Source: Campylobacter sp.
GTDB taxonomy: Bacteria > Campylobacterota > Campylobacteria > Campylobacterales > Campylobacteraceae
DNA length: 24,800 nt
Reading direction: 5' to 3'
Assembly (NCBI GenBank): GCA_024680445.1
Contig: JAILCJ010000072.1
Coordinates: 1-24,800 of the forward strand
Shown: positions 1-7,619 of the stretch, one piece after another
Numbering within the stretch: the first letter of the stretch is position 1
How the letters are laid out: each line of letters opens with the position of its first letter
Notes under the pieces: model-generated
What the model was told of the DNA's origin: nothing
Seen by the model: only the letters and a program-made list of their open reading frames with translations
Database searches by the model: none
Program-made: the position numbers and the translations under genes

Positions 1-76
1 CTAGTTATCGCTATTTTATCGCATTATAATAGGCTGGTTTTTAAATCAAATTTGATTAAACTTGAAAATATTATTA
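1..76. other. Leftmost intergenic bases with palindrome and promoter-like box
   Basis: This short piece holds ATTATAAT around 24-31, which reads as a TATAAT-like box on both strands and could serve a gene beyond the left edge. It also holds the perfect 14-base palindrome AATCAAATTTGATT at 44-57, downstream of the queC stop. Nothing coding is visible. Confidence 0.4.
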
Positions 77-748
77 TCAAATTTTTTTATATTTTATAGG
101 GTCTGTTTTGCCTATTTTTTTAAATCCCTCTAAACGCAAACGACAGCTATCGCATAAACCGCAAGCCTCATCCTCGTTTTCATAGCAACTCCAAGTAAGT
201 TCGATAGGCGAGCCAAGTTCAAAAGATTTTTTTACTATTTGTGCCTTGCTAAGATTTACAAGAGGCGTTCGTATTTCGAGTGAAAAAGTGGGTTTTGTGC
301 CTAAATTTACAGCCTTATTTATGCTTTGTATAAATTCATTGCTACAATCAGGATAACCAGAGCTATCCTCCCAAACAACGCCGATAAAAAGTGCTTGTGC
401 ATTTTCTTTTTCGGCAAGAGCTGCTGCGATAGAGATAAAAATTCCATTTCTAAAAGGCACATAAGTATTTGGTATATCAGCTTTTACGCCGTTTTTTCGA
501 ATTTCTTGTTTTTTATCTGTTAAGGCATTTGCAGCGATTTTTGCTATGAAATTTGCGTCTATATTTAATCTTTTTTTGACCCCAAGTCTATCGCAAACAT
601 CGTTAAAAGCTTGTTTTTCACGTGACATTGTTCGTTGCTCATAATCAAAATGCAAGGCTATAATCTCGTATCCTTCGTGTTTTGCTATTGTCGCACACAA
701 AGTACTATCCATGCCACCGCTCATTATACACACTGCTTTTTTTGCCAT
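77..748 (-). CDS. queC: 7-cyano-7-deazaguanine synthase QueC
   Basis: Cytoplasmic ATP-dependent enzyme that converts 7-carboxy-7-deazaguanine to preQ0 in queuosine tRNA modification. The 223-residue protein has the PP-loop ATP-binding motif SGGMDS at residues 10-15. Near the C-terminus it has the four-cysteine zinc site typical of QueC (C188, C196, C199, C202, in [16 protein letters not shown]). The length is normal for the family. The ATG start at 748 is preceded by a modest GAGAG ribosome binding site. It is transcribed divergently from ybeY. The other queuosine genes are not in this window. The identification is secure from the motif pair. Confidence 0.96.
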   Translation of the reverse strand: MAKKAVCIMSGGMDSTLCATIAKHEGYEIIALHFDYEQRTMSREKQAFNDVCDRLGVKKRLNIDANFIAKIAANALTDKKQEIRKNGVKADIPNTYVPFRNGIFISIAAALAEKENAQALFIGVVWEDSSGYPDCSNEFIQSINKAVNLGTKPTFSLEIRTPLVNLSKAQIVKKSFELGSPIELTWSCYENEDEACGLCDSCRLRLEGFKKIGKTDPIKYKKI

Positions 749-800
749 TTTTTCTCTCGTTTAAAGTTTTTTATTTATCAAAAAGTCACAAAATTTGGGC

Positions 801-810
801 TATAATTATA
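801..810. promoter_or_regulatory. Symmetric -10 element shared by queC and ybeY
   Basis: The decamer TATAATTATA is a perfect palindrome in the 90-base divergent spacer. It gives a TATAAT hexamer on the plus strand (801-806) and another on the minus strand (810-805). Start sites 6-8 bases downstream would leave leaders of about 25 bases for ybeY and about 50 bases for queC. Neither strand shows a good -35, as is usual for Campylobacter sigma-70 promoters. Promoter function is inferred from sequence and position only. Confidence 0.6.
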
Positions 811-838
811 CGAAATTTTAAATGAATTGGGTATAAAA

Positions 839-1246
839 ATGATAGTATCTGACGAAAATTATCCTGAAATTTTAGATCAAATTTGCAAATTTTTAGGCGA
901 CATAGAAGTTGAGTTAAGCATAGTCGATAGCGATAAAATGCGAGAAATCAACAAAAGCGAACGAAATATCGATAAAAGCACAGATGTTTTAAGCTTTCCA
1001 TTTGAGCCAGTACCGCACACTCCGCTTGGTTGTATAGTGATAAATTGCGATTTATGCGAACAAAAAGCCACAGAATTATCCCATACAAAAGATGAAGAAA
1101 TGGCACTTCTTTTTACTCACGGCTTGCTTCACATACTAGGTTTTGATCATGAAAACGACAATGGTCAAATGCGTAAAAAAGAAGAAGAAGTCATAGCCAA
1201 ATTTAAATTACCAAAAAGTCTTATAGTCAGAACTTGTGATGCTTAA
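839..1246 (+). CDS. ybeY: Endoribonuclease YbeY (rRNA maturation factor)
   Basis: Metal-dependent single-strand endoribonuclease family involved in 16S rRNA 3'-end maturation and ribosome quality control. The zinc signature H-x3-H-x5-H is present in [11 protein letters not shown] (H94, H98 and H104, counted from the chosen start). The upstream segment [10 protein letters not shown] is the usual second conserved block. I chose ATG 839 (135 residues) over an in-frame TTG at 827. Neither has a strong ribosome binding site, so the start is uncertain by four codons. The stop is 13 bases from the stop of the convergent PBP2 gene, with no terminator visible between them. Confidence 0.94.
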   Translation: MIVSDENYPEILDQICKFLGDIEVELSIVDSDKMREINKSERNIDKSTDVLSFPFEPVPHTPLGCIVINCDLCEQKATELSHTKDEEMALLFTHGLLHILGFDHENDNGQMRKKEEEVIAKFKLPKSLIVRTCDA

Positions 1247-1259
1247 AATTTTGTATCAC

Positions 1260-3098
1260 TCATCTTCTTTTCTTAGTTTTTTTTGTCTTTTTTTCTTTTT
1301 CTTCATTGATTTTGTTTAAATTTATATAGCCCATTTCGACGAGTTTATTATAAATTTGTGTAGCTTTTGGGCCAGCAGCGCTACCGCCGTGTCCGCCGTG
1401 TTCAACGATAATAGTTACGACAAATTGCGGATCCTCGTAAGGTGCATAAGTCGTTAGCCATGCATGCGAACGCTGTAAATACGCCATATCTTCTTCACGT
1501 ACACGTTTTTTATCTGCTTGTGAGATACCTACAACTTGAGCGGTTCCAGTTTTTGCTGCAACCGTAACTAATGAGCCCGTAAAGTGCCGTCTAGCCGTAC
1601 CTTTTTGGTGATTTGCGACTTCAAACATAGCATGCCTGATATGATTTAGCTGACGTTTTTCAAAAGGCGTAAAAATGTCATCCTTTGGCGTAAAATCCAT
1701 AAGTTCGCCGTCTATACTATATAAAAAATGCGGAACGATATTAAGCCCAGTTGCGATATTTGCGGTGTATCTTGCAACTTGCATAGGCGTAACCAAAAAA
1801 TTCCCCTGCCCTATGGAGGTGATGAGAGTTTCACCTTGAAACCATGATTTGCCGTATTTTCGCATTTTCCACTCACGACTTGGAACTATTCCTATAAATT
1901 CATTTGGCAAATCTACGCCTGTTTTTGAACCAAAACCTATACGCTCTAAAACCGGCACTATGGCGTCTATGCCAATTTTTTGACTATTTTTATAAAAATA
2001 ATCATCGCAACTTTCTCTTATGGCGTCATTTAAATTCATAAAACCGTGTCCATACATGTTCCAGCAACGAAATTTACGGCCACCAAGTTCGTATGTTCCG
2101 GTACAACGATAGCCGTCCGAACGCGAAACACCAGCATCCAAAAAGGCCAAGCCCATGCCCATTTTTACAACAGATCCGGGCGGGAAAAGTCCATTTACTA
2201 GTTTATTTGTAAAAGGGTGATCTATATCTTTGATGAGTTTATCCCACTCGCTTTGTGTTATGCCGTTTACAAAAGTGTTAAGGTTGTATTCTGGATAGCT
2301 ACCAGCTGCGATAATAGCACCACTTTTAAGATCCATAACTATGACACTACCAGCATCAGCTCCAAAAACTTCGCCTATAAATTTTTGAAGCTCCAAATCA
2401 ACGGTAAGCTGTATATTTTTACTAGTTGGCATAACCGTATCAAGACTTTGAATTTGCTGATTTAGGGCATTTACTTTGGAACGTTTTAAGCCTTCATTGC
2501 CTTGTAAAACCATATTGTAATAACGTTCAACACCGCTTCTACCAGTGTAATTTGTAAGTTTAGTCAAGGGATCGTTTTGCATATCTTGTTGGTTTGCCCT
2601 GCCAACATAGCCGATTATGTGTGAAGCCAAATTTTCGTAAGGATAGTGTCTTTTGCTAGCAGGCGCGACTTGCAAATTTTCAAATTGCGAAATTTTGGCA
2701 AAATGTGGAATAAATTTATCATAATCTATAAAATCCACTACATTTATAAATTCTTGATTATACGGAGAATCGTTTTTGATATATTCACGTCTTAATTTAG
2801 AAGCGTTTAGGTCTGGAAAAATGTTAGTTATCTTTGCAATTTGGGCGTCTAAAATTTCTTTTTTGCGTCCAAGATGAGGTTTGATAGCGATAGAAAATCC
2901 AAGACGATTGACGGCTAGTGGGCGATTTTTAGCGTCAAAGATAAGCCCTCGCACAGGGGCGATATACTGGGTTTTGATAACATTTTGTTCGGCTATGTTT
3001 TCATAATACTCATTTGAATTTACGCTTATATAATACACCCTAGTTAAAAGCATGGTAAAAAATATAATAACCATCGCATAAACTACACCAAGTCTCAT
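1260..3098 (-). CDS. mrdA: Penicillin-binding protein 2 (peptidoglycan transpeptidase, MrdA/PBP2 class)
   Basis: Class B penicillin-binding protein that cross-links peptidoglycan during cell elongation. It is inner-membrane anchored with its catalytic domain in the periplasm. In its 612 residues: an N-terminal transmembrane anchor (about 4-24), a dimerisation domain (PVRGLIFDAKNRPLAVN, about 48-64), and the transpeptidase triad S309-x-x-K312 (PPGSVVKMG), S363-C-D365 (the SxD variant usual in PBP2) and K516-T-G-T (AAKTGTA). The C-terminus is a lysine/arginine-rich tail (about 599-612). The ATG at 3098 overlaps the stop of the upstream membrane-protein gene (ATGA), implying translational coupling. 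It is the last gene of the long minus-strand run. C. jejuni annotations have called this gene pbpC; the domain pattern is PBP2. Confidence 0.93.
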   Translation of the reverse strand: MRLGVVYAMVIIFFTMLLTRVYYISVNSNEYYENIAEQNVIKTQYIAPVRGLIFDAKNRPLAVNRLGFSIAIKPHLGRKKEILDAQIAKITNIFPDLNASKLRREYIKNDSPYNQEFINVVDFIDYDKFIPHFAKISQFENLQVAPASKRHYPYENLASHIIGYVGRANQQDMQNDPLTKLTNYTGRSGVERYYNMVLQGNEGLKRSKVNALNQQIQSLDTVMPTSKNIQLTVDLELQKFIGEVFGADAGSVIVMDLKSGAIIAAGSYPEYNLNTFVNGITQSEWDKLIKDIDHPFTNKLVNGLFPPGSVVKMGMGLAFLDAGVSRSDGYRCTGTYELGGRKFRCWNMYGHGFMNLNDAIRESCDDYFYKNSQKIGIDAIVPVLERIGFGSKTGVDLPNEFIGIVPSREWKMRKYGKSWFQGETLITSIGQGNFLVTPMQVARYTANIATGLNIVPHFLYSIDGELMDFTPKDDIFTPFEKRQLNHIRHAMFEVANHQKGTARRHFTGSLVTVAAKTGTAQVVGISQADKKRVREEDMAYLQRSHAWLTTYAPYEDPQFVVTIIVEHGGHGGSAAGPKATQIYNKLVEMGYINLNKINEEKEKKTKKTKKRR

Positions 3099-3583
3099 AC
3101 TATACGCTCTTTAAATAAAATTATGCTAATTAAAAATTCTATCCAAATATAAGCTATATACTCTCTGTCAAAATACAAATAATTTTCATTTAGCATATAT
3201 GAAACAAACGAACTTACGCCGTAAGTGCCGATATAACCAACACTTACAAAAATAGCAAGCAAGGTTATGCGGTATTTTAAAGTTGAAAACAACCACTCAA
3301 CAAGGATGTAAAAAAACACAAAAAAAGCAATTATACTTGAAAATATATGAAAACCATGCACTTGTTCGGCAAAAAGTAAAAAGGCTATGCTAAGATACCA
3401 ACCAAAATTCAAATCCATATAAGTGCGTCTTTTACGCGAATACTCAAAAATCATATAAGTAAAAAATACGCCAAAAAGCGGTGGCAAAAAGATATATTTT
3501 GCCGTGGCTATCTCATAAGCAAAAAGCAAAATAATCGAAAAGGCATAGCCTATATATCGTAGATCAGAGCTATTTCGTCGCAT
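3095..3583 (-). CDS. Polytopic inner-membrane protein of unknown function upstream of PBP2
   Basis: A hydrophobic protein of about 162 residues with roughly four to five predicted membrane spans and short polar loops such as YSRKRRTYMD. I do not recognise a named family. The position directly before a PBP2-type gene recalls MreD, which sits beside mrdA in many bacteria, but I see no residue pattern that proves it. The start is uncertain. ATG 3583 overlaps the upstream GNAT gene by 34 bases, whereas TTG 3619 would extend the overlap to 70 bases. Neither has a good ribosome binding site, so coupling to the upstream stop is likely. The stop overlaps the PBP2 start. The C. jejuni block, as I recall it, also has a membrane protein here. 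Confidence 0.75.
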   Translation of the reverse strand: MRRNSSDLRYIGYAFSIILLFAYEIATAKYIFLPPLFGVFFTYMIFEYSRKRRTYMDLNFGWYLSIAFLLFAEQVHGFHIFSSIIAFFVFFYILVEWLFSTLKYRITLLAIFVSVGYIGTYGVSSFVSYMLNENYLYFDREYIAYIWIEFLISIILFKERIV

Positions 3584-4011
3584 ACAGGAAATCTTTTGCA
3601 TTTTGCACAATCCGCCCAAATTTTTTGAGCTGGCAATTCGGTTTTAGCTATCTCATGAAAGCCTAACCTTTGAAAAAAACTTTTACGATATGTAAGCGTA
3701 AAAACCTGCTTAATATCGTAAAATTTCGCCTCTTTTAAAATTTCAGTAACCAACAGTGAGCCGACCCCAAAACCACGACTTTTTTCGGCAACTATCAAGC
3801 TTCGAATTTCGGCTAAAAACATAGTATGAAAATGCAAAGCTCCGTAAGCTATGATTTCATCGTCATCAAGAGCTATGGTATATGAACGAATATTTGTGCT
3901 AACCTCATCATCGCTTCGTGGCAAGATAACAGCGTTTGCAACTTCTTTTGCTATAAGTTTTTGCATAGCTGGAACATCTTTTGGCTTTGGTTTTAAAATC
4001 TTGATATTCAT
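3550..4011 (-). CDS. GNAT acetyltransferase resembling short N-acetylglutamate synthase
   Basis: A 153-residue single-domain GNAT protein. The acetyl-CoA pyrophosphate loop R-G-F-G-V-G is at residues 79-84, after the strand AEIRSLIV. The second half (FTLTYRKSFFQRLGF, LPAQKIW, then DCAKC and FPVCDE near the C-terminus) resembles the acetyltransferase domain of ArgA-type N-acetylglutamate synthases, including the cysteine-rich end. That makes acetylation of glutamate in arginine synthesis the best guess, but no other arg gene is nearby. It follows engB with an ATGA overlap, and GGAG lies 10 bases before the ATG. The alternative is an amino-acid or small-molecule acetyltransferase of unknown substrate. 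Confidence 0.85.
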   Translation of the reverse strand: MNIKILKPKPKDVPAMQKLIAKEVANAVILPRSDDEVSTNIRSYTIALDDDEIIAYGALHFHTMFLAEIRSLIVAEKSRGFGVGSLLVTEILKEAKFYDIKQVFTLTYRKSFFQRLGFHEIAKTELPAQKIWADCAKCKRFPVCDEIALIYDI

Positions 4012-4610
4012 AGACCAAGGGCTCCATTTACTATACTTTGCACTACTTCATCTAGATTTTTTTTATTTGTAGTAGATACTAAAATAGCCTTAGGATCATG
4101 CTTTAATAAAGCTGAACGTTCTTTTTGATTCAATTTATCAGCCTTGGTATAAATATTTAAAATTTTTTGGTCCTTTCTTATAAAAGAATCTAGATATTGA
4201 CTTAAATTTTCATCTATTTGCAAATCAAAATGTCTTGAATCTATCAAATGCACATAAAGTTTTATACTTTGTCTTGCTTTTAAAAATTCATCAAGATTGC
4301 TTTTCCACTCATTTTGCATAGATTTCGCAACCTTGGCATATCCAAAACCGGGTAAATCAACAAAAATCAGATTAAATTTTTCATCATTTTCATCATTTTT
4401 AAAATCTATCTCGAAAAAATTTATCAACCTTGTTTTGCCTGGAGTTTGACTGCATTTAGCCAAATTTTTGTTATTTGTAATGGCGTTTATAAGCGAGCTT
4501 TTGCCAACATTGGAACGACCCAAAAACACAATTTCACTCATGCCAAAATCAGGAGAAAGCTTGATACTTGGGCTGGAATTTAAAAATTTCCCACCTATGC
4601 AATGAATCAC
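4008..4610 (-). CDS. engB: Ribosome biogenesis GTPase EngB/YsxC
   Basis: Essential-type small GTPase that assists large ribosomal subunit assembly. All G motifs are visible in 200 residues: G1 GRSNVGKS (31-38), the TPGKTRLINFF switch region (about 56-66), G3 DLPGFG (85-90), G4 TKAD (155-158) and a G5-like STT (about 179-181). The start is a GTG at 4610 whose first bases overlap the lptA stop (GTGA), and the N-terminal length then fits the family. The downstream GNAT gene also overlaps by four bases. The gene is embedded in the envelope run, the same position I recall in C. jejuni. Confidence 0.95.
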   Translation of the reverse strand: MIHCIGGKFLNSSPSIKLSPDFGMSEIVFLGRSNVGKSSLINAITNNKNLAKCSQTPGKTRLINFFEIDFKNDENDEKFNLIFVDLPGFGYAKVAKSMQNEWKSNLDEFLKARQSIKLYVHLIDSRHFDLQIDENLSQYLDSFIRKDQKILNIYTKADKLNQKERSALLKHDPKAILVSTTNKKNLDEVVQSIVNGALGL

Positions 4611-5092
4611 TTTTTGCTCTCTTGTTTATCTTCGACTTGAAATATAAATTTGACCGGTTTGTTTGGATCAGAATTTACATTATATAGTCCTTTGGCTTGA
4701 TTTACGACTATTTTATCTCCATAAACATGTTTATCTGTATCTATTTCGTGTAAATGTCCGTTTTGTGTAAGCGTATAAATTTGAGTTGCTGGTTCGTAAG
4801 TAAGCACACCACCGCTACCATCGTAATGTTTTTCCTTCATAAAAATTTTAAATTTGGCATTGCCGGTGGCTACATATTTGGTTGGTTGTCGTTTTTTATC
4901 AAAATGCACCGTAACTTTATTTGCCGTTAGATTATCATATTCGCCTTTTTTAATATTAACATTGCCGATAAATTCGCTGATTTGTTTGTTTTCATCGGCA
5001 AAAAAACTATCCGCTTGTATCTCAACTTGCTCGGCATTTGCAAAAGCAAAAGCTAAACACAATATCAATCCTATCTTTCTTGCTCTATCCAC
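4607..5092 (-). CDS. lptA: LPS transport periplasmic protein LptA (OstA-like)
   Basis: Periplasmic bridge protein that carries lipopolysaccharide or lipooligosaccharide from LptC to the outer-membrane LptD. In 161 residues there is a classic signal peptide (RARK, hydrophobic core, cleavage after AFANA near residue 20). An OstA-type beta-jellyroll follows, with the typical opening VEIQADSFFADENKQISEFIGNVNI. The start is GTG 5092, chosen because it supplies the basic n-region. It overlaps the end of lptC by 22 bases. The neighbours lptC and kdsC fit the same pathway. The C-terminus is charged (QVEDKQESKK). Confidence 0.9.
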   Translation of the reverse strand: MDRARKIGLILCLAFAFANAEQVEIQADSFFADENKQISEFIGNVNIKKGEYDNLTANKVTVHFDKKRQPTKYVATGNAKFKIFMKEKHYDGSGGVLTYEPATQIYTLTQNGHLHEIDTDKHVYGDKIVVNQAKGLYNVNSDPNKPVKFIFQVEDKQESKK

Positions 5093-5592
5093 GCTTTAAT
5101 TCCTTTGGCACTTAATTGTTTTTTGTTTAAATCATAATCAGCCGATTTCCCCGTAATTTTATCTGTATTTTGCGTTGCGACAAAGGGGACTTTTGAGCTA
5201 ATGGTTTTGTTTTTTTTGTTATAAAGTATTTCTTGCGAACTAAATACCATACTTTCGTTATTTTCATACTTTGCATTTGAAACAAATTTGATAATATCGC
5301 CTTGTAAATTCGCTTTATCTGAACGCATATAGTGCGTTTGTTTGCCGCGTAAAAATACAGAATCAAAATTATTTACCACATCAACTTTGGCATAGCGATT
5401 CATCTCTGCTCCCTTATAAACCCCTGAAATTTTTGTTGAGTTTATTTCGTAGTCGACAATATTGTTTGCTTGCATATTTGCTATGCTCGAATTTAATTTA
5501 AATTGCTCTGCAAAGTATGGATCAGATGAAAACAAAAACACCAAAGCGACGCTAAAAATAGCGATCACAAAGTAAAAAATCTTTACAACCAA
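5071..5592 (-). CDS. lptC: LPS export protein LptC-like, membrane-anchored
   Basis: A 173-residue protein with one N-terminal transmembrane helix (about 4-21) and a periplasmic beta-rich domain, the LptC architecture. It should receive LPS from the LptBFG transporter and pass it to LptA. Sequence conservation in LptC is low, so the call rests on topology, size, a DYEINSTKISGVYKG-type strand pattern and the position between kdsC and lptA, which is a common arrangement. The start is a TTG at 5592, overlapping the end of kdsC by 10 bases. There is no strong ribosome binding site, so coupling is likely. Confidence 0.82.
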   Translation of the reverse strand: MVVKIFYFVIAIFSVALVFLFSSDPYFAEQFKLNSSIANMQANNIVDYEINSTKISGVYKGAEMNRYAKVDVVNNFDSVFLRGKQTHYMRSDKANLQGDIIKFVSNAKYENNESMVFSSQEILYNKKNKTISSKVPFVATQNTDKITGKSADYDLNKKQLSAKGIKAWIEQER

Positions 5593-6068
5593 CGTTTAGA
5601 CCACTCATCAAACAAAACTTCGTTTTTGATGATAATTTCGATCATCTCCCGTATCGCGCCATTTCCGCCTTTATGTTTTAACTTTCTAGCGGCTAATTCT
5701 TTGATAGCGTCTTTGGGTTTAAACGCCATGGCAACAGCTTTTAATAACTTATAGTCGTTATAATCATCACCTATTGCTGCGGCATTTTTAAGGCTAAGAC
5801 CTTCAAATTTTAAAATTTCTTTTGCAACTTTTAATTTATCGCTTACGCCTTGATAAACATGCACTATTTTTAAATCTTTTGCTCTTTGTTCGACTATGGG
5901 AGAATTTCTACCTGTGATAATAGCAACTTTTTTACCAAGTTTTAACCAACTTTCGATAGCATATCCGTCTTTAACATCGAAACTTTTTAACAATTCCCCA
6001 TCTGCGTTATAAACGATTTTGCCGTCCGTCATACAACCATCGATATCTAAAAAAATCATTTCTATCAT
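5583..6068 (-). CDS. kdsC: KdsC-type HAD phosphatase (Kdo-8-phosphate phosphatase)
   Basis: Releases phosphate from 3-deoxy-D-manno-octulosonate 8-phosphate in Kdo synthesis for LPS or LOS. The protein has 161 residues without a cap domain, as in KdsC. The motifs are DIDGCMTDG (nucleophile D8, acid/base D10), ITGR (51-54), a conserved lysine around residue 78-80, and IGDDYND (99-105). The GxxTDG after the nucleophile is characteristic of KdsC rather than other HAD enzymes. The ATG at 6068 overlaps the hisB stop (ATGA). The following lptC and lptA genes support an LPS role. Confidence 0.92.
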   Translation of the reverse strand: MIEMIFLDIDGCMTDGKIVYNADGELLKSFDVKDGYAIESWLKLGKKVAIITGRNSPIVEQRAKDLKIVHVYQGVSDKLKVAKEILKFEGLSLKNAAAIGDDYNDYKLLKAVAMAFKPKDAIKELAARKLKHKGGNGAIREMIEIIIKNEVLFDEWSKRWL

Positions 6069-6652
6069 AAAACACCCTTAGTACTTGGAGTGCCGATTCT
6101 ATCGTTTTTAGCTAAGGCTCGTCTAAGTGCAACGGCAAAGGCTTTAAAAGTCGCTTCTATAACATGGTGAGCATTTTTACCACGAAGTTTGCTAAGATGC
6201 AAGGTGATAGCAGAATTTATAGCCAAGGCTCTAAAAAATTCTTCTACCAATTCTATATCAAAGTTGCCAACCTTGCCATTTTCTGTAAAATTTTCATATA
6301 CAAGATAAGCCCTGTTGCTAAGATCCAAGGCGGCACTTACCGCTGCTTCGTCCATAACAAGCACACTATCCCCAAAACGCTCGACTCCTCTCACTGGGTA
6401 AATCGCCTCTTTTAAAAGCGTGCCTATAACTATGCCAACATCTTCAACACTATGGTGAAAATCAACATTTAAATCCCCTTTACAACTTAACTTTAAGTCG
6501 ATCAAAGAGTGCTTACTAAATGCCTCCAACATGTGATCAAAAAAACCTATGCCAGTTTGTATCTCATTTTTACCACTACCATAAAGTAAAAGTTCGGCTT
6601 TTATCTGTGTTTCTTTTGTTTTTCTTTCAAGTTTTAAAATTTCGCTTTTCAT
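6065..6652 (-). CDS. hisB: Imidazoleglycerol-phosphate dehydratase (monofunctional HisB)
   Basis: Catalyses the sixth step of histidine biosynthesis. The 195-residue protein contains only the dehydratase domain, with the duplicated manganese-binding motifs GIGFFDHMLEAFSKH and DFHHSVEDVGI in the first half and KLRGKNAHHVIEATFKA in the second, plus the DEAA and DLSNRAYLVY blocks. There is no N-terminal histidinol-phosphate phosphatase domain, unlike E. coli HisB. The start is ATG 6652, four bases after the rlpA stop, with AGAGG seven bases upstream. Its place among envelope genes, with no other his gene, is odd; it overlaps kdsC by four bases. Confidence 0.96.
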   Translation of the reverse strand: MKSEILKLERKTKETQIKAELLLYGSGKNEIQTGIGFFDHMLEAFSKHSLIDLKLSCKGDLNVDFHHSVEDVGIVIGTLLKEAIYPVRGVERFGDSVLVMDEAAVSAALDLSNRAYLVYENFTENGKVGNFDIELVEEFFRALAINSAITLHLSKLRGKNAHHVIEATFKAFAVALRRALAKNDRIGTPSTKGVL

Positions 6653-6656
6653 TAAA

Positions 6657-7619
6657 TCAGCCTCTAACTATAAATGCTCCATTGATTTTTCCGCTTTTTG
6701 CAAAGTCTCTTGCTTCGTCCTCGCTTCTAAATCCAGTCAAAAATACCCTATAAACCATTTCTCCGTTATCGTTATTAAAGCTCTTAACTACGCTTTTATA
6801 ACCCATGAAACTTTGGTGTTCTTTTTGATATCTTTGAGCTCCGCTTAAATTTTTAAATGAACCAATTTGTACCATAAAATCGCCGCCTATATAATTCATA
6901 GCACTAACTTCATTTTGATTATAAATTTGACCAGAATTTGTTTGTTTTGAAGTGCTTGAAATTTCAGCTATGGCGATAGAATCGCGAGAATTTAAACTGC
7001 CTTGTGATTTTTGGATAGCATTAGGTTTTTGATATATGCTTTGTTGTTTAACAGAAGTAGAATTTATGCCTAAATTTGGATCAAATTTGGTATTTGCACT
7101 AGCCAAAGCCGTAGCATTTGCAACTTTACCTTCAAATCCGACTACTTCCATGCTAACAGGCGTAGTTCCTGAACCTATCATACCAAGTTGAGTTGCCGCT
7201 GCCTTTGAAAGATCTATGACACGATTTGCCACAAAAGGCCCACGATCGTTTATACGAACAACGACAGAATGGTGATTTCGTAAATTTGTAACCTTTACTA
7301 TGGTATTCATAGGTAAGGTTTTGTGAGCGGCGGTGAGATTATACATATTATAAATCTCGCCATTTGAAGTCTTTTTGCCATGAAAGCTTGGACCATACCA
7401 ACTTGCGATTCCGCTGGCTTTATCGCCAACTCTAACCACTGTTGGATAATAAGTTTTACCATTTATATTATATGGACGCATGGTAGCTTTATGCGTTGCA
7501 GCAGAAGTGTTTGGAGTAACTTTTGTCGGGCCGTTTGGTGCATAAGGCGCACCACCCCACGAACAGCCTGCTATGATAAATGCCACGACAAGATAGGCAA
7601 AATTTTTAAGGTATAACAA
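6657..7619 (-). CDS. rlpA: RlpA family septal lytic transglycosylase, SPOR lipoprotein
   Basis: Lipoprotein expected to act on denuded glycan strands at the division septum. The lipobox ends in IAGC with C19 as the lipidated residue. The double-psi beta-barrel domain covers about 66-160 (GIASWYGPSFHGKKTSNGE, then H99 and D125 in NDRGPF as catalytic-type residues). A low-complexity linker follows, and a SPOR domain fills about 246-320 (FMVQIGSFKNLSGAQRYQ). The start is TTG 7619. It is supported by GGAG six bases upstream and by the correct signal peptide length; it overlaps the mltD-like gene by 14 bases. SPOR binding to septal peptidoglycan is family knowledge. Confidence 0.93.
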   Translation of the reverse strand: MLYLKNFAYLVVAFIIAGCSWGGAPYAPNGPTKVTPNTSAATHKATMRPYNINGKTYYPTVVRVGDKASGIASWYGPSFHGKKTSNGEIYNMYNLTAAHKTLPMNTIVKVTNLRNHHSVVVRINDRGPFVANRVIDLSKAAATQLGMIGSGTTPVSMEVVGFEGKVANATALASANTKFDPNLGINSTSVKQQSIYQKPNAIQKSQGSLNSRDSIAIAEISSTSKQTNSGQIYNQNEVSAMNYIGGDFMVQIGSFKNLSGAQRYQKEHQSFMGYKSVVKSFNNDNGEMVYRVFLTGFRSEDEARDFAKSGKINGAFIVRG

